Assembly (NCBI GenBank): GCA_027886185.1
Contig: WOAB01000146.1
Location: 372,001 to 436,000, forward strand
Reading direction: 5' to 3'
Length of the DNA stretch: 64,000 nucleotides
Source: Rheum nobile
Lineage: Eukaryota; Streptophyta; Magnoliopsida; Caryophyllales; Polygonaceae
In this document: in pieces, positions 31,532 through 44,148 of the stretch
Layout of the letters: every line of letters starts with the position of its first letter
Position numbering within the stretch: the first letter of the stretch is position 1
Notes under the pieces: generated by a model
Databases searched by the model: none
What the model saw: the letters and a program-made list of their open reading frames with translations, nothing else
What the model was told of the DNA's origin: nothing
Position numbers and translations under genes: made by a program

Positions 31532-33545
31532 TACACGAAAGCATGATTCTCGAGAAACGAAGGATTGATAGGGCCAACCAATGACTGGTATTTGATCAGA
31601 TTCCTTGCCCTTCTTATTGATGTTGGTAGCCTTTGCTTTTGTAGATTGTTATTTTGAGGGCCTTCATAAATGGTAGTGTACTTTGTATGTGATAGCAGTT
31701 AGCCAGTTAGCACCTGGGGATCTTCTTTTACAATGTAAATTTGTTTAGGTGGCCACTTTAAAAGAAGTGTAGACTGAAAGTTGGGAACAATTCAGTAGAA
31801 TTAGTGTGCCTTTATAAACAAGTGACCAACTCATCTTGCTATGTCACACACTCATATCCCTCCCTATCTCTGTTTGAATTCTTATGCATTTTCATGGGAA
31901 TGAGAAGGGATAATCCTTGTGATGAAACTGATGTGAGTTTGTGTTTGCCACCTTCCAAATGCAATTAGATGTGGAAAAAAGGTTGATTTGCATTAAGATA
32001 TGTACAAGCAAAATAGGACGTATTTAAGTCCCTAAATCAACTCGCCATATGATAAATGTGAAATTCCTGATTCTGATTTTTTATTGTGTTAATGAAATTG
32101 TAACGGGATTGAACTTATTTTAGCAAACCTTTTAATTAGAAACTGGCCCACTATCATAATTAGCTCCTTTGGTTGAAGAACCAAGTTTTGTCTAATGCTT
32201 CTCAAAAAAAAGTTTTGTTTAATGATCTATATATATTAATGGCCATCACTTGGATGATTGATCAAGTAAAGGGGATTAAATCAAGTAAAGGAAAAGGACT
32301 CATTTTACTATGAGTAGTGAGTAATGAGTAGTGCCCTTGATGATGATCAATTGATCTTTTGATTTTTCATATGAAATGTATGTTTGCAGCAAATGTATAA
32401 CTTATCCAGATTTTTTAAGAGTGAATATCAACTTCTAAAAATCTCAAGATATTTTTCTTGTTTTAAAACATACTAAATGGGCTACTTCAATTATATAGTA
32501 AAACAAGGATATCTCGATCGGGGAAGAGAAGTTGTATAGAAGAACGTGGAAGTCATGAATGCAACATATTTCAAGAAGTGTGTGACAAGATTTAAGGGAA
32601 AAAAAGTCAAGGGAAGATGACATACAATTTCGAGGGAAGATGACATTCAATTTTGAGTTGGGATATCAAGACTTGGATTCTTGAATAATTTTTTAATTTA
32701 TTTCGTGTGCAAATAGAAGAACAAGTAAATTGACAAAAAAAATGCCAGACGGAAAGTAGAGGGGATCATCATTTTCTGTTGCCATTTTTTTTAGGCTTGT
32801 TATTACTTGTTGTGTCATAGGAATCATCATATTGTTTAATTTCTTTGTGAAATACCACAATCATGTCATCGCTTGTAAGGGGAAGGAAGAGAGTATCAAT
32901 GTTATCCAACTTCCCATATACTCATTCAGATAAGCTAGCATTTTATAATTTTTTAAATGTCATTAAGCATACAACATATCACCTTATTACTTCATATAAA
33001 TTTGTCTTTAATTGAATCCAGATTCAGTTGTATATTTCTTGTTTAGGTGAAGAACCAAGCCGTCAACCGGTTGGGGATTTCATTTTCCCTACAATAAGAA
33101 ATACAGTAATTTGGGGATTTCATTTTCGCACGGGGTATTCAACCTAGTTTATAAAAAGACGAAATTCATATGAAAGAAAATAAAGTATTAGTCCAACTCT
33201 GATTTATGATCCATCTGATGGATAAAGAAGATTAACAAATATCAACCCTTTGGGGTTACGTTTATTTAGTCATAGATCCTCATCCATCTGTCATAGCCAT
33301 AGGCTGGATCGATCGTTTGATATGTGAATTTAATTATATTTCATAACTTAATTAGACCTCTTTCACATCCTTTTATATATGCCTATACAAGTACATCAAA
33401 GTACAAATGTTTGTGTTTGAAGTGAGGTCGGCAGTATATATACAAAAGTTTTATTGCTCGAAGGAATGCAGAAAATGTAACATACAGTAAAATTGAGTTA
33501 CTCATGAACCGTAATTGATGTATCTCGCCTTAGTCCTTACCTTGG
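31532..33545. other. intergenic, no gene seen
   Basis: AT-rich, stops in all frames, no conserved motif recognised. The first few hundred bases are the 3' flank of the DCC1 fragment. Confidence 0.5.
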
Positions 33546-33686
33546 CTAAGACATTTGAGAGTGGTGTCTAGGATTTGGTCCTCCAGGGGAGACTCTGTCG
33601 CCTACGGCCTCTTCCAACGCTCTCCTGTACGCAACTACCTCTACCACCACAAGAATCAGTATTAATATTAGCTGAACAAGTGCCAT
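33546..33686 (-). CDS. CLE: short CLE peptide precursor (46 aa)
   Basis: Read on the minus strand from the ATG at 33686 (a TAG lies two codons upstream) to TAG at 33546-33548. Residues 1-19 (MALVQLILILILVVVEVVA) are a hydrophobic signal sequence; a short basic/acidic linker YRRALEEAVGD follows; then the dodecapeptide RVSPGGPNPRHH and a 4-residue tail SQMS. R-x-S-P-G-G-P-(N/D)-P-x-H-H is the CLE ligand motif of the CLE1-7 group: secreted peptides perceived by CLV1/BAM-type receptor kinases. CLE precursors are usually 70-100 residues, so this one has a very short variable region. A TATA (33757-33765) lies about 75 bp upstream. A longer frame on the same strand (33568-33987) is the shadow. Confidence 0.75.
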   Translation of the reverse strand: MALVQLILILILVVVEVVAYRRALEEAVGDRVSPGGPNPRHHSQMS

Positions 33687-33756
33687 TTTCTAATACAAGC
33701 TTTAGTTTTACATGCGCGCATGCAGTTGGTTCCAAAATGATGATATCTCCTTGTGT

Positions 33757-33765
33757 ATATATACA
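33757..33765 (-). promoter_or_regulatory. TATA box of the short CLE gene
   Basis: TGTATATATAC on the minus strand, about 75 bp before the ATG at 33686; similar spacing to the other CLE gene in the window. Confidence 0.5.
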
Positions 33766-33769
33766 AGGA

Positions 33770-35460
33770 TTGCAAAGATTTGAGTTGCTAGTGTAGTGTG
33801 GTGGGATTGAGGATTTTGCCGCTACGTACGGAAGCGTCGCACTTAGAAATGCTATATTGGAAGAGGAAACAAAATGAAAATATAATACAAGATTATCATG
33901 AGATATATTCATCATCCACTTGACATAGTACATATCATTATACTGTAGCCACGGAGGGTTTTGAAAACGGTAATGTAACAGAAGCATGCACTACAACTTT
34001 ACGTACAGTACGTTGTGCAATAAGAAAGAAAGATCATCTATTTGCAACCTTTAAACCAATTCGTCGCTCTGCGATCATGGTTATCCAAGTAAGCTAACTT
34101 TCTAGCAGTTAATTTAGCATCACAACCTAATCACCTTCACTTAATATACTTCCCAACTTGGTCTAATCTATAAAAAGGATTTGGAAGCCGCAAAGGCGCA
34201 GGTGATCAATCATTTTAATCACAGGATCAATGATTAAGTACTTTACTAAGCTGCATCGATCATCACTCTCAATCTGGTGTAAAAGCCATATATAACAATT
34301 TTGCATGGTCCCCTCCAGACTCCATAAGCATCATTTCATATAAAAATGGTTTAAACTTTGAAGTTATGCTAGTCCATATACTTCAACTGTCTTTTGTTAA
34401 ACAAAATATTAATTCATCAGCAATAAAAGGCCAGGAAACTACCATTATCATCCTGCCTAGTACTATAATATTGTGTATACTAGCTGTTAAAGAGACAGAT
34501 ATTAATGGGTGCATAACAAAAAATGACCCATATATAATAGGAGAATGTCAAAGTATATGTTATTCTTTCCACGGAAGAAATCACTTGGAGACAAGGATCT
34601 ACAACTAACCAATGATCATCAATTTGCTTGATCCGTGATTTTTCCCCACTTAATACTCTGCACATTAGCTGCTTCCCAGTATTTGTTTTATATGGCCTCT
34701 ATGATATACGTCTCTCCGTGCACCTAAGGAAAGATTGATGAATTAAACAAAACATATGACCTGTAAATGTGCTCTTAATCCTCACAATTTAGGGGCTTGT
34801 CCATCAGAATCTAGTTAAATTACTTTTACAATCTTTAAAAATTGGATAAGATTAATGGTGTCATTTAGTTATCACCAGAAGCTGATAGGTATTGTTTAAG
34901 ATCAAAGTTGACTCTTGCTTGAATTTGCATGGTTGAGTCACACCACATCAGCAGCACTAGGTGCACAGTTTTCTGTCAATTTTACACATCTCTAGCCACT
35001 ATATATCAATCTTAAAGGAAAAAGTAACATCCTTATAATAAATCATTAAATAGCAAGCACTACCATAAGAGTCCTTTCAAATCATTCCAACCCATACTAC
35101 ATGAAATAATCACCACATAATCTTGATCTTTAATTGATACTAAGAGCAAATTCATGAGTGGAGAAAAACACTTCCACCACCCACATCCATTATTATAATG
35201 TTCATATGTACTCGTACATGCGTCTATAAGGTTAGTATATAAGCTCAGCGGGTTCCATCCTAAAACAAATTGGCAATATGAGAAGTAATCCACCAACCTT
35301 ATGTACTAGGCATTGATATCCACTCATTTTCGATGTGGGATGAATTTTACATTCCAACAATATATAATCGACGCGTCTTATATATCTCTGATCAATATCT
35401 CATTGCCAAACTTACTATCACCATCAAAAACTGGACACGTTAAGAAAAAACGATCCATGG
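33770..35460. other. intergenic, no gene seen
   Basis: AT-rich sequence upstream of the short CLE gene. Frames of 60-80 codons without domains. No repeat family recognised. Confidence 0.45.
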
Positions 35461-35539
35461 AAAACCTAACCTGGAGACCTCGCCGCCACCCTCTCCTCTC
35501 CCACCTCCCCTTACCCCTTAGCCATTGAACCCTCTCTGA

Positions 35540-35910
35540 ACCATGGCTAGTACACCGAGCCCAGATCCTCTCCGAATCTCAGGCCAATGCCACTGTCTTC
35601 CTTTCCAAACTCTTCGGCCGCGCCAGCCTCCTCAACCTTCTCATTTCCGGCCCCGACCACCTCCGCCCGACCGGCCTCCTTAACCTTCTCATTTCCGGCC
35701 CCGACCTCTCCTCTCCAACCTCCCCTTACCCCTCCTCTCCAACCTCCCCTTAGCCATTGTGGCCAGACCGTAAACCCGATCTACGGCTCCGTGAGACTTA
35801 TTTGGTCCAACAATTGGAGCCTCTACCAAGCCGCCGTTGAAGCCGTGCTGAAAGGCGACCCAATCACGCCGGTATCGGCTGACTCCGCCGCCGCCGATCA
35901 AGGGCAACGA
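35540..35910 (+). pseudogene. LBD: LBD (LOB-domain, class II) pseudogene, rearranged
   Basis: In one frame SESQANATVFLSKLFGRASL then LNLLISGPDHLRP matches the GAS block of the LOB domain. A second copy of LLNLLISGPD follows 49 bp later, then Pro/Ser filler; in another frame CGQTVNPIYGSVRLIWSNNW and SLYQAAVEAVLKGDPITPV match the end of the domain in class II LBD proteins (LBD37-42 group). The N-terminal CX2CX6CX3C zinc motif is absent, and a tandem duplication (35633-35655 and 35682-35704) and a frame change break it. LBD proteins are plant-specific DNA-binding regulators. No intron is seen where one would be expected, so a processed copy is possible. Confidence 0.75.
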
Positions 35911-36350
35911 CATCAGACACACTCAGAAGGCGCAACAGATCTTGCTTCACACCGAACCAACCCCCCCGCAAACCCTGCCTACCTGAGCCCAAATTTACTA
36001 CAACTCACCCCGGCCTTGCTGAACCGAACCGACTCATCAGCACCCACGCCTCACCGGCCTCGTTCAAGCTTCACTTGGACCCACCACGACAATCTCCGAT
36101 TGCTGCCCTCCGCTCCTATCCAGCGACATGTTGAACCCAGATCCACAATCTCGACATCGGCGGGCCCAGATTCAAAGCCCAAAATGACCTTTTTGAGAAT
36201 CTTGTTTCAAAAATTCGACGACCACCCCTGAACTAGAAGTTCCGACCACCACCTTCTTTTGAGCAACCCTTTGCTAATGACTATCTTCATATGCACTCTT
36301 CGGATGATGGAGCTTTCCTAGGCAGTGAATTGAGTTGTAGTTCCGGACAA
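35911..36350 (+). other. Pro/Thr-rich open frame downstream of the LBD remnant
   Basis: The frame 35587-36231 stays open to 36231 with no recognised domain after the LBD part. It could be decayed LBD C-terminus or unrelated sequence. Confidence 0.35.
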
Positions 36351-36359
36351 GGTCGAGGA

Positions 36360-36575
36360 TGACCATCCTTCCGGCGGCGCAGCATTTGGTTGTGCTTTAC
36401 TCACCTCACTTTTGGGTTTTTTTGCTTTATTTTTTTGGAATTTGGATCTCTTATTGTTGTTGTTTTTTCATGCACTCTTGTCTTTGTTTGTTATTTTGTC
36501 GGTCTTTTCGACAGCTGATGTTTCGGCCTCTCAAAATTGCATTGTTTGCAACTTCGAATTCCTACCTTATCAAAA
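36360..36575 (+). mobile_element. LINE-like 3' end with A-rich tail
   Basis: T-rich sequence ending TTCGAATTCCTACCTTATC followed by a run of A. The sequence TTCGAATTC then CCTTATCAAAAAAA and an upstream TCGGCCTCTC recur at 62310-62375, so this is a repeat family with a poly-A-like tail, most like a plant LINE (or SINE) 3' end. No reverse transcriptase is present. Confidence 0.45.
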
Positions 36576-36908
36576 AAAAAATTAAAAAAATATCTCATTG
36601 CCAAAAAAAAATCACAGCAATTCCAATGAAACATCCAGCTTATCCTTGATCAATCTTGAGAACAAAGCTATATGTCACTGGATTTAGATGGATTTTAACA
36701 AGTGCAGAAGTATGCTGCACATTCACATCCTTAAAAATCATATAGTATACGTTTTATTTAAGATAATTCACTTTTCTTCTTTTTATTGGAAATAAAGAGA
36801 ACATATACAAAGCTATCTGACTTCTTTGATCCACATCATATACAATACAGATCATTGTTTGACTTAAATGAGTGGAAATTTCAGCGTGGTCATTGACCAC
36901 CTCAAATA

Positions 36909-37379
36909 TAGGGGTGTTCATCCGGTCCGGACCGGACCGGATTTTTGGGCATATGTGGACCGAAGACCGGATTGGACCGGATAGGTCCAGTCCGGTCTTA
37001 ATCTGGTCCGGTCTTGGATCGGATTGGACCAGATTTAATTTTAAAAAATAAAAAAAATAAATTCTTATTTAAAATCTATAAAAAAATATCTAAAAAAATA
37101 TTTATAAAATATATATACTCCTAACTTATTAAATTTAAAAAAAATATCTATAAAAAAATACATATAAATCTCTAAAAAAAATATAAAACATATAAATTAC
37201 AAAAAAAATATATATTTAAAATTCCGGTCTTCCGGTCCGGACCGGATTTTTTCCGGGTTTGGACCGGACCGGAAACCGATTTTGGGGAAATGGTGGACCG
37301 GAGACCGGACCGGAATTTTACCGGTCCGGTCCGGTCATTTCCGGTCCGGTCCGGTCCGGTCCACCCATGAACACCCCTA
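36909..37379. mobile_element. hAT-type MITE (GGTCCGG type)
   Basis: 471 bp with perfect 8-bp duplication CTCAAATA (36901-36908, 37380-37387). Ends TAGGGGTGTTCAT and ATGAACACCCCTA are perfect inverted repeats. Both flanks are arrays of CCGGTCCGGACC-type units around an AT-rich core, the same plan as the elements at 1772 and 57006. Confidence 0.85.
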
Positions 37380-38429
37380 CTCAAATATGGTTCTTTCATG
37401 ACTCCTTAGTACATTATCCACCATATTTTTTATGCATAATCCAGGAGTTCTTGACTCCTTTAGAAGAAAAGAACACTAAAGAAAATGTGAAATGATGTGT
37501 AGGCCAAACCTTCTTAGGTATCGTTTGGTTTAATTTACGGAAACAATAATGGAAAGGAAATGAACCTAGTCCATTATAACATCATGATAAGTAGATCAAA
37601 ATTATCATTTTGGCTTGAGACTCTAAAATTTGTATGTCAAGCAAGAGAAGGAAGAAAGTCAATGATTTAGTGGGGGAAACAAATACCTTCATCGTGGCCA
37701 AGAGGAGGAGAAAAGAAATGATTTATCATTTTGATTAATGAATATCTATAAACATATAAAGTAGATCTTTTGTACAATTAATGCACATTCAATTCATAAA
37801 TTCATTTGAAAAATCATGCTTATTTTTTTGTTTGCATTTCACTATAAGTAAAAGATGTTACTATAGTTCAATGGTTTATATTGTGTCTAATAAAACAAAG
37901 GTTAAAGGTTCAATCCTTCTTACAAGTATTTCCGTTGAATTTTTTTTACAAACCTAAACACATAGTTTATTTTATTTTTTAACTTTTTTTAATCACTCAA
38001 AGTTTTTCAAATAATTAGTTCAAGATTAAATAATTTGTCAATTCCATTATTTAGTATTTAATTGATATTTTTCATTTAAAAGCAATGATGTCTCTTTTGC
38101 TAAATGTTTATGGTGTTTATATATAAATCAAGAGGTTGAAGTATGAATTCTATATTTCTGTTGGTATCGTTCTAATTATATATTTTTCTTTGCACCCCTA
38201 TTTTTAATAGATTCTAATTGATTAATATTTTAATAGATTCTATTTCTATATCTATAAAATAGTACAGATGTTCATCTCCATAATTTAGCAAAAAGTTTAA
38301 CTCAAAAAAGACACACACAAAAAATCATACTTTTCCAGTGGTGTTTCATCTTTTAAGATAATCTATTAAGGAGACGTTTTGTTTTCGTTAGTCAAGCATT
38401 TCGTTTGATCAGTTTAAAATAATAGTACA
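37380..38429. other. intergenic with a degenerate tRNA-like head
   Basis: AT-rich. At 37858-37920 an A-box-like word (TATAGTTCAATGGTTTA) and a B-box-like word (GGTTCAATCC) are about 35 bp apart, suggesting an old tRNA-derived SINE. Nothing else was recognised. Confidence 0.35.
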
Positions 38430-40766
38430 TGTAACACCCCCAAATAACCTCTTGAAAGTATTACTGCCAGTGATCTCAGACGTACTGTCCGATGTCACCC
38501 AAGGCTTTACCAGTTGATATAAATCATCACACAACAATTATGATACAAGATATCATAACTTTCATTTAAACCATAGTCGCGGAATTACAACACAATTCCA
38601 AGTACGACAAAATACATCAGAAATACAGCGGAAGTCTTTACACAAAACATTTTCTTAACACAACGAAAGTCTTTAAACAAAACATCAAAAGGGTCTTGAT
38701 CGCACTGATCATCCGCCAAGGATCTTAACCTGAATAAACTTATCAAAAACATCGTTTGCCTTCAGAGTCGTTCTAGCCTTCACAGGACGGCAACTTATCT
38801 GATGTGCCTAATCGAACGGATGACACCAGCCAACCATGCAGAGAACAATTACGGTTGGTTAATCTAATGAAAGACTAAGCAAGTGTACAAAGCAGAGTGG
38901 TTCGAAGTAGACGTATTAGGTTAGACTCATCGCTCCTCGAATCAAAACCGATAACGATAGTCAACCACCATACTCTACTGAAATCTATGAAAAGACATGA
39001 ACAAGAGAAGATTCTGGAGACCGAGTCTCACAACAATCAATCCCAAAAGAAGACTCCAACGAGATGAGCCTTATCGGAAAAGATGACAAATGTTGGGAAA
39101 CATTAACTTTTTACACACAAGCGTTTAAAAATCAAGACGAGCTTTCCTAGCTGCACTACAGCCTAGCTGCACTGCTCGCCCAAGGGTATATTAATTATGT
39201 GCGACAACGACACTTATCTTATTTAATTCCAAAACCCATATCACGTTATAAGCTTTTAAATCTCCCCACAAGAGATATCGAATCTCCTCACAAGAGATAT
39301 CAGATCTCCTCACAAGAGATCTCAGAGGGAATAAATCCCGAAAGATTTGGCACTAGCGAAGTGCACCACCCTGAGTAAGGTCATGGTCATGACTTGAGAG
39401 AGTACTGGGGAAGAATCCACCAAGTACTAGTTATAAAGAAACAGCTAAACCCCCACAAGGTACATAGCGTTCATACGAATACTCGTGCTAACTAAACAGT
39501 TCAACACAGTAATAATCCACATCAAAGCCATCGCGGCCAATAACAGATATCATAGCGTTGTTCTAACAGATATACAACATATCATAATATCTGTAATTAA
39601 TCACATATATATATAATAGCGTTGTTCTAACAGATATACAACCTATTATAATATCTCTTTTTTAATCATTTCACAAACAGTTATCAAAATTGTTCCCAAC
39701 AAAAACAGTAAATCATTCCAAATTAATTAACAACTAAACAATTGATAATTAATTGAAATATGGAATGATGAGCAAGAGCGAACCGCCACTTGTCTTAGAT
39801 CCGCAGAAGCTTAAGCAAAGCTTAGAGACGACGAGTTCCTGGGTCCGAAACAGGGACAGATCTGAGACCACAGATTCCTTCGGATCGACCCAAAATGAAA
39901 CCCTAAGTTAGATTCAATATCCACGTATATGAATCTAAAAGAATACGGAAAGAATCGAAGGAGTCAAGCCTCGCCCAAGACCACACACCCACGAGCCACA
40001 ACACGAACCCAACTCACCGCGGGTGCGGTGGGGTCTTTGCCGCGGGTGCGGCGAGCTAACAGAGGCAGAGGGGCTTCAGCGAAAATTCAGAAAACTCACC
40101 CAAATCGAGTTGTTTGCTTTCGATTCGATTATGGTTCACTCTCCAAACACCTTAAACCTTCCAACACCACTTGGGAGTACTTTCTCCACTCAAGGGAAAC
40201 TCCGGCGAAAGCTTGGAAGCTCAGGCGGCAATGGAGAAAACAGAGGAAGAAGAAGACAGAGGAGGAGGAAGAAGACGTTCAGCACTCTCCTCTTCAGCTT
40301 TCTCTCCCTTTTATAGGCCCAGCTAAGAGCGGAACAAGCAGGGGACAAGCCCTCAACCAAGGGAGGCAACCACTTGCTGACAACCGGCGCCACTTGCAGT
40401 GGAAGACGATCACGCTGCAGAAGAAAAATATCCCACCGCAGGGTGCGGCAGGGTGCGGTAGGGTGCGGTGGCCTCCACAGACTGCCTCACAGATCGGCCT
40501 TCGCCGCCGGTGCGGTCAAGGCCATTTTTCACCCTTTTGACCGTTTTGACTTTGGGTTAATCTTCTTAATCCCGTGTTAAATATATTCGTACACGAACGA
40601 CTATTTAACCTTGAACACATGTTAACTGTATTTTATATTACTCGGAAAAAATATTACAGAGATCAAACATATTACCGAATGTCCGAACTTCTCTGAAATT
40701 AATCTGACTTGTAATACGAGAGTTGGAAAAATTCCAAACTATCCTTATAAAATGAGGGATATTACA
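38430..40766 (-). repeat. 3' LTR (2337 bp) of the Tekay-like element
   Basis: Plus-strand ends TGTAACACCCCC and GGGATATTACA. Minus-strand TATA TATAAAAGGGAG at about 40306-40317. ACCGCGGGTGCGGT-like units lie on both sides of it (40017-40055 and 40430-40530). ORFs inside (39929-40540 and others) are non-coding. Confidence 0.9.
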
Positions 40767-41050
40767 TTACCTTCCCCTTAAAAGAAGTTTCGACCCCGAA
40801 ACTTGATTATTCTAGGCCGAAAACAACTCGGGAAAGCGTCTAAGCATATCTTCTTCAGTAACATCCAGCAAGTCCTAGAAAACTGCGCACCTCATTCACA
40901 ACCTGAGGCCGCTTCCAAATAGCTATCGCTTTGATCTTCTGGGGATCAATCATAACCCTATCTTTACTGATCACACGGCCTAAGAAAGCCATTTCCTTGA
41001 TCCAAAAGTCACATTTAGACAACTTCGCATATAGCTGATTTGTCTAAGGA

Positions 41051-41865
41051 CTAACCCTCATGAGCCTCCTTGCTCGGGGAATGGATCAAAATACCATCGA
41101 TGAAGACCACCACGAACTTATCAAAGTACTGGCGAAAACATCGATTCACCAGGTCCATGAAAACTACCGGAGCATTGGTGACTACGAACTCGTAGTGACC
41201 ATATCTCGTCCGGAAAGCAATCCTCGGAATATCTTCCTCACGAATCCTGAGTTGGTGGTAACCAAACCTCAGATCGATTTTGGAAAAGACTTTTGCTCCT
41301 TGCAATTGATCCAACAGATCATCAAACCTCAACAACGAATATTTATTCTTGATCGTGACTTTATTCAACTCTCGACAGTTGATACACAGTCAAAATGATC
41401 CATCTTTATTCTTGACAAACTAAACCGGGGCACCCCAAGGCGATGCACTCGGCCTTATGTAACCCTTATCAAGAAGATCCTCGAGTTGCTTCTTCAACTC
41501 TTGCATCTCAATCAGGAGTCATCCGGTACGGTGCCTCCGAAATCGGCGTAGTACCAGGCTCGAGGTCAATTGTCAACTCTACGTCACGATACGGGGTAAC
41601 CGGGAATATCTTCCGAAAAGATATCCAAAAACTCACTAATCACAGGAATACCAAGACCTGATGGTTCATCTTTCATGGGCGGATCCAGGTAGCAAAGGTA
41701 CTCGACACAACCTTGTCGAAGTAGCTTAAACGCAGCCATCACATTGATAAGCCTGCCTTTATCAGCGTCATTCAGACCCTTAAATCTGCATACACACTGG
41801 CCCTCAGATGACACTGTCACAGTCCTTGCACTAAATCGATGACCGCCCCACGATGCGTCAGCCAA
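41051..41865 (-). pseudogene. Tekay-like protease end and RT, degenerate
   Basis: Minus strand: VSRYDVELTIDLEPG and APYRMTPD with stops, then VTIKNKYSLLRFDDLLDQLQ, GAKVFSKIDLRFGYHQLRI, TRYGHYEFVVTNAP and KFVVVFIDGILIHSPS. The segment before TNAP lacks about five residues of the usual MPFGLT box, and the catalytic pair of the FIDD box reads FIDG. RT is therefore inactive on two counts besides the stops. Confidence 0.85.
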
Positions 41866-41984
41866 TCCATACTAAGAAAGATATCGTATGGAACCATGGC
41901 TATCTAGATCAAATTTGTTTCTAACTCCTTACCCTGAATGGTAATCAGGAAGTCTGACAGACGCTTGGTTCCAACTATTTAGGT

Positions 41985-42230
41985 CACCATTTTGGACCAG
42001 CCCATTACATGGTTTACAGATGGCCCACTAGTGGCTCCGAGCTCAGGCCTAGCCATTACCAACGTCCACTGTTGCCATGAGCCGCTGTCCATACATCTCA
42101 ACCCATCCTTGGTAGCTCCACCTAATTAATAGGCAGCCATCTCCAAGAGGTTGTTGGTGAGTCTTGAACACGAGACCTCACCCTTTACCAAGCAATGAAA
42201 CACTAACTTGGTATAAACCAAAGGTTCATT
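41985..42230 (-). mobile_element. possible tRNA-derived SINE inside the Tekay-like element
   Basis: On the minus strand TAGTGTTTCATTGCTTGG and GTCTCGTGTTCAAGACTC resemble A and B boxes about 30 bp apart, followed by about 190 bp unrelated to gypsy protease (GCTCATGGCAACAGTGGACG). Gypsy pol-like sequence resumes at about 41980. Boundaries and target duplication are not resolved. Confidence 0.35.
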
Positions 42231-42279
42231 AATAGGAAGAGTTACAACAAAAGGTTCACAACCTCGTTGCACACACAAC

Positions 42280-43705
42280 TTAACTTACTACACAACTATC
42301 CAAAACGAAAGACTGGGTAACACCCAAATCAACAACATACCAACAAAAGGTAATAAGCACTTTAAGCATATGGAGCATCGGGTCCATCCGCCTCACGTAT
42401 CTCGTAAAGGCGTTGACCTTGACTTCCGGAAGCCACTGGGGCTTTCCCCTTGTTCTGCGCAGTTGTCTGCATTGAAGGACTAGGAGCTTCCATCGGACTG
42501 AACCTGGGTTGGTTGTTCTGATTAACAGACCCCTGTCGTGACTCATCTCCTTTCCACCTCCTCTGCAGACAGAACGTCTGCATATGGCCCTTCTTTCCGC
42601 AGCCATAGCACGTCTTTTTGTCCTTCAGACATTCATTGCTCTTGTGCCCGTGTGTACCACAGTTGTAGCACTGGATCGAACTCTTGCCCTGACCCGAACG
42701 TTGCGTAGACCCATCATGAGTCATATCCGTTTTTGCTCGGCCAGATTTGGCAAAATCAGACGGTGGCACGGGACGTTTAAACCCACTTGCCTGAGGCTGG
42801 TTCTGCACTTGCCTCTGGCTATTACGCTTCTTGGTCGACTCCTCCAGAGTCACCTCCAACTTATAGGCTTCATCCACGTACTACTCCAAAGTAGAGCATC
42901 CGTGATGCACCATCATTGGCTTAATATCTGGATTCATCCACTCGTGGAAATACCAGATCTTTTGTTCCTCGCTGGACGCTTCCGTCCCAGCATACTGCAG
43001 CAGATGATTGAACTTGGTCGCAAGCTCAGTCACTTTTAATCCATCCGTCTTAGGATATAGAAACTCCTTGTGCTTCTCTTCCCTCATAGCTCGGGAAAAG
43101 AAACGATCAATCATTTTTGACTTGAACATTCTCCAGCTCAAATCAGGATTATCGGCTAAACCGGTGCTTTCCCACCATTCACTAGCTTCTTCCTTCAACT
43201 GAAGAGAAGCTATATGCACCTTCTCAGTTTCAGTGTATTCTACATTGCGGAATAACCGCTCCATGTGGGAAAACCAATGAGCCACCTTGACTGGCTCTCC
43301 TTTTCCATCAAAACTGTCAGGCCTCATAGAGTTATCGGCCTTCAGCGCTCGGCCATAATTCCCTCTATTATTGACCACACCTTCCTGAGGTACGTGGGTC
43401 TCTTGTTCCTCGAATCTAGGAACTACTGGGGGAACTAGCACACCTTGTGCCTGAGGCGCGATCGGTCGCATTAAATCTGTAAATGCTTGCATAACAATTC
43501 CCCGAATAGCCGCAAATGCTGCTGCATCAAACACCACTGGAGCGTCGGCCTGAGCTTGGCCATTGCCCTCTGGATTATTGTGAGAAACAGACTCGTGTTC
43601 CTCCACAGGGTTCGCAACATTCCTCATGTTTGGTCTGGGGTCATTACTCGGCCCAGCACCAGTACAGATAGTGTTCCTCGTGTTCACCATCTGCTTACCG
43701 ATCAA
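42280..43705 (-). pseudogene. Tekay-like gag with two zinc knuckles
   Basis: Starts at or near MVNTRNTICTGAGPS (the ATG at 43690; the frame is open from 43705). The gag core reads MRPDSFDGKGEPVKVAHWFS, LQLKEEASEWWESTG, FKSKMIDRFFSRAMREEKHK and FLYPKTDGLKVTELATKFNH. A TAG at 42878-42880 interrupts it; then basic KKRNSQRQ and two knuckles CYNCGTHGHKSNEC and CYGCGKKGHMQTFC. Protease-like sequence follows but is degenerate. About 470 residues in all, a normal gag size. Confidence 0.85.
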
Positions 43706-44132
43706 ATTCCAAGGATTTTATCACACAAATATCATCCCGATATACTTAACATAATAAAATGAACTTAGAATAGATCAAACTTGGTAATTTTTATTGATGA
43801 ACTCAGACCAAGTTACTAGGTTCTACAACCTCAAATCATAACGAGAGAACTGGGAATTCAAGCCTTACTGGAGATAGCGAAACTACCTCGGCTTCTTCCG
43901 AGTCCCTTTGAAGAGAACAGAATGCACCCATATCCTCCGGGTGACGAGAAGAGAGTTAGTCTTTCTAAATATGGAAGTTCGCTTCCTATATCAGACTAAA
44001 GAAGAAGGCACGACTATGAACGATGTCATTTCAAATTCTTTTTATTTTTGAAAACTCAGAGCCCTCGAAAACATTTCTCAATTTAAAACGATTAAATGAT
44101 TTATAAAATCCCAACCCGTAAAAAAAATTTCG

Positions 44133-44144
44133 GCTCTGATACCA
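44133..44144 (-). other. primer binding site of the Tekay-like element
   Basis: GCTCTGATACCA on the plus strand, the exact complement of TGGTATCAGAGC, four bases from the LTR. Confidence 0.9.
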
Positions 44145-44148
44145 GGTC

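Noticed and set aside
33568..33987. 139-codon minus-strand frame with several Cys
   Set aside because: It overlaps the CLE ORF in another frame; the Cys pattern matches no family, while the shorter frame has signal peptide, ligand motif and TATA.
39929..40540. 203-codon ORF, also present at 45647-46231
   Set aside because: Both copies are inside LTRs; the repeats of Arg/Glu come from purine-rich DNA, and the coding strand is opposite to the element.
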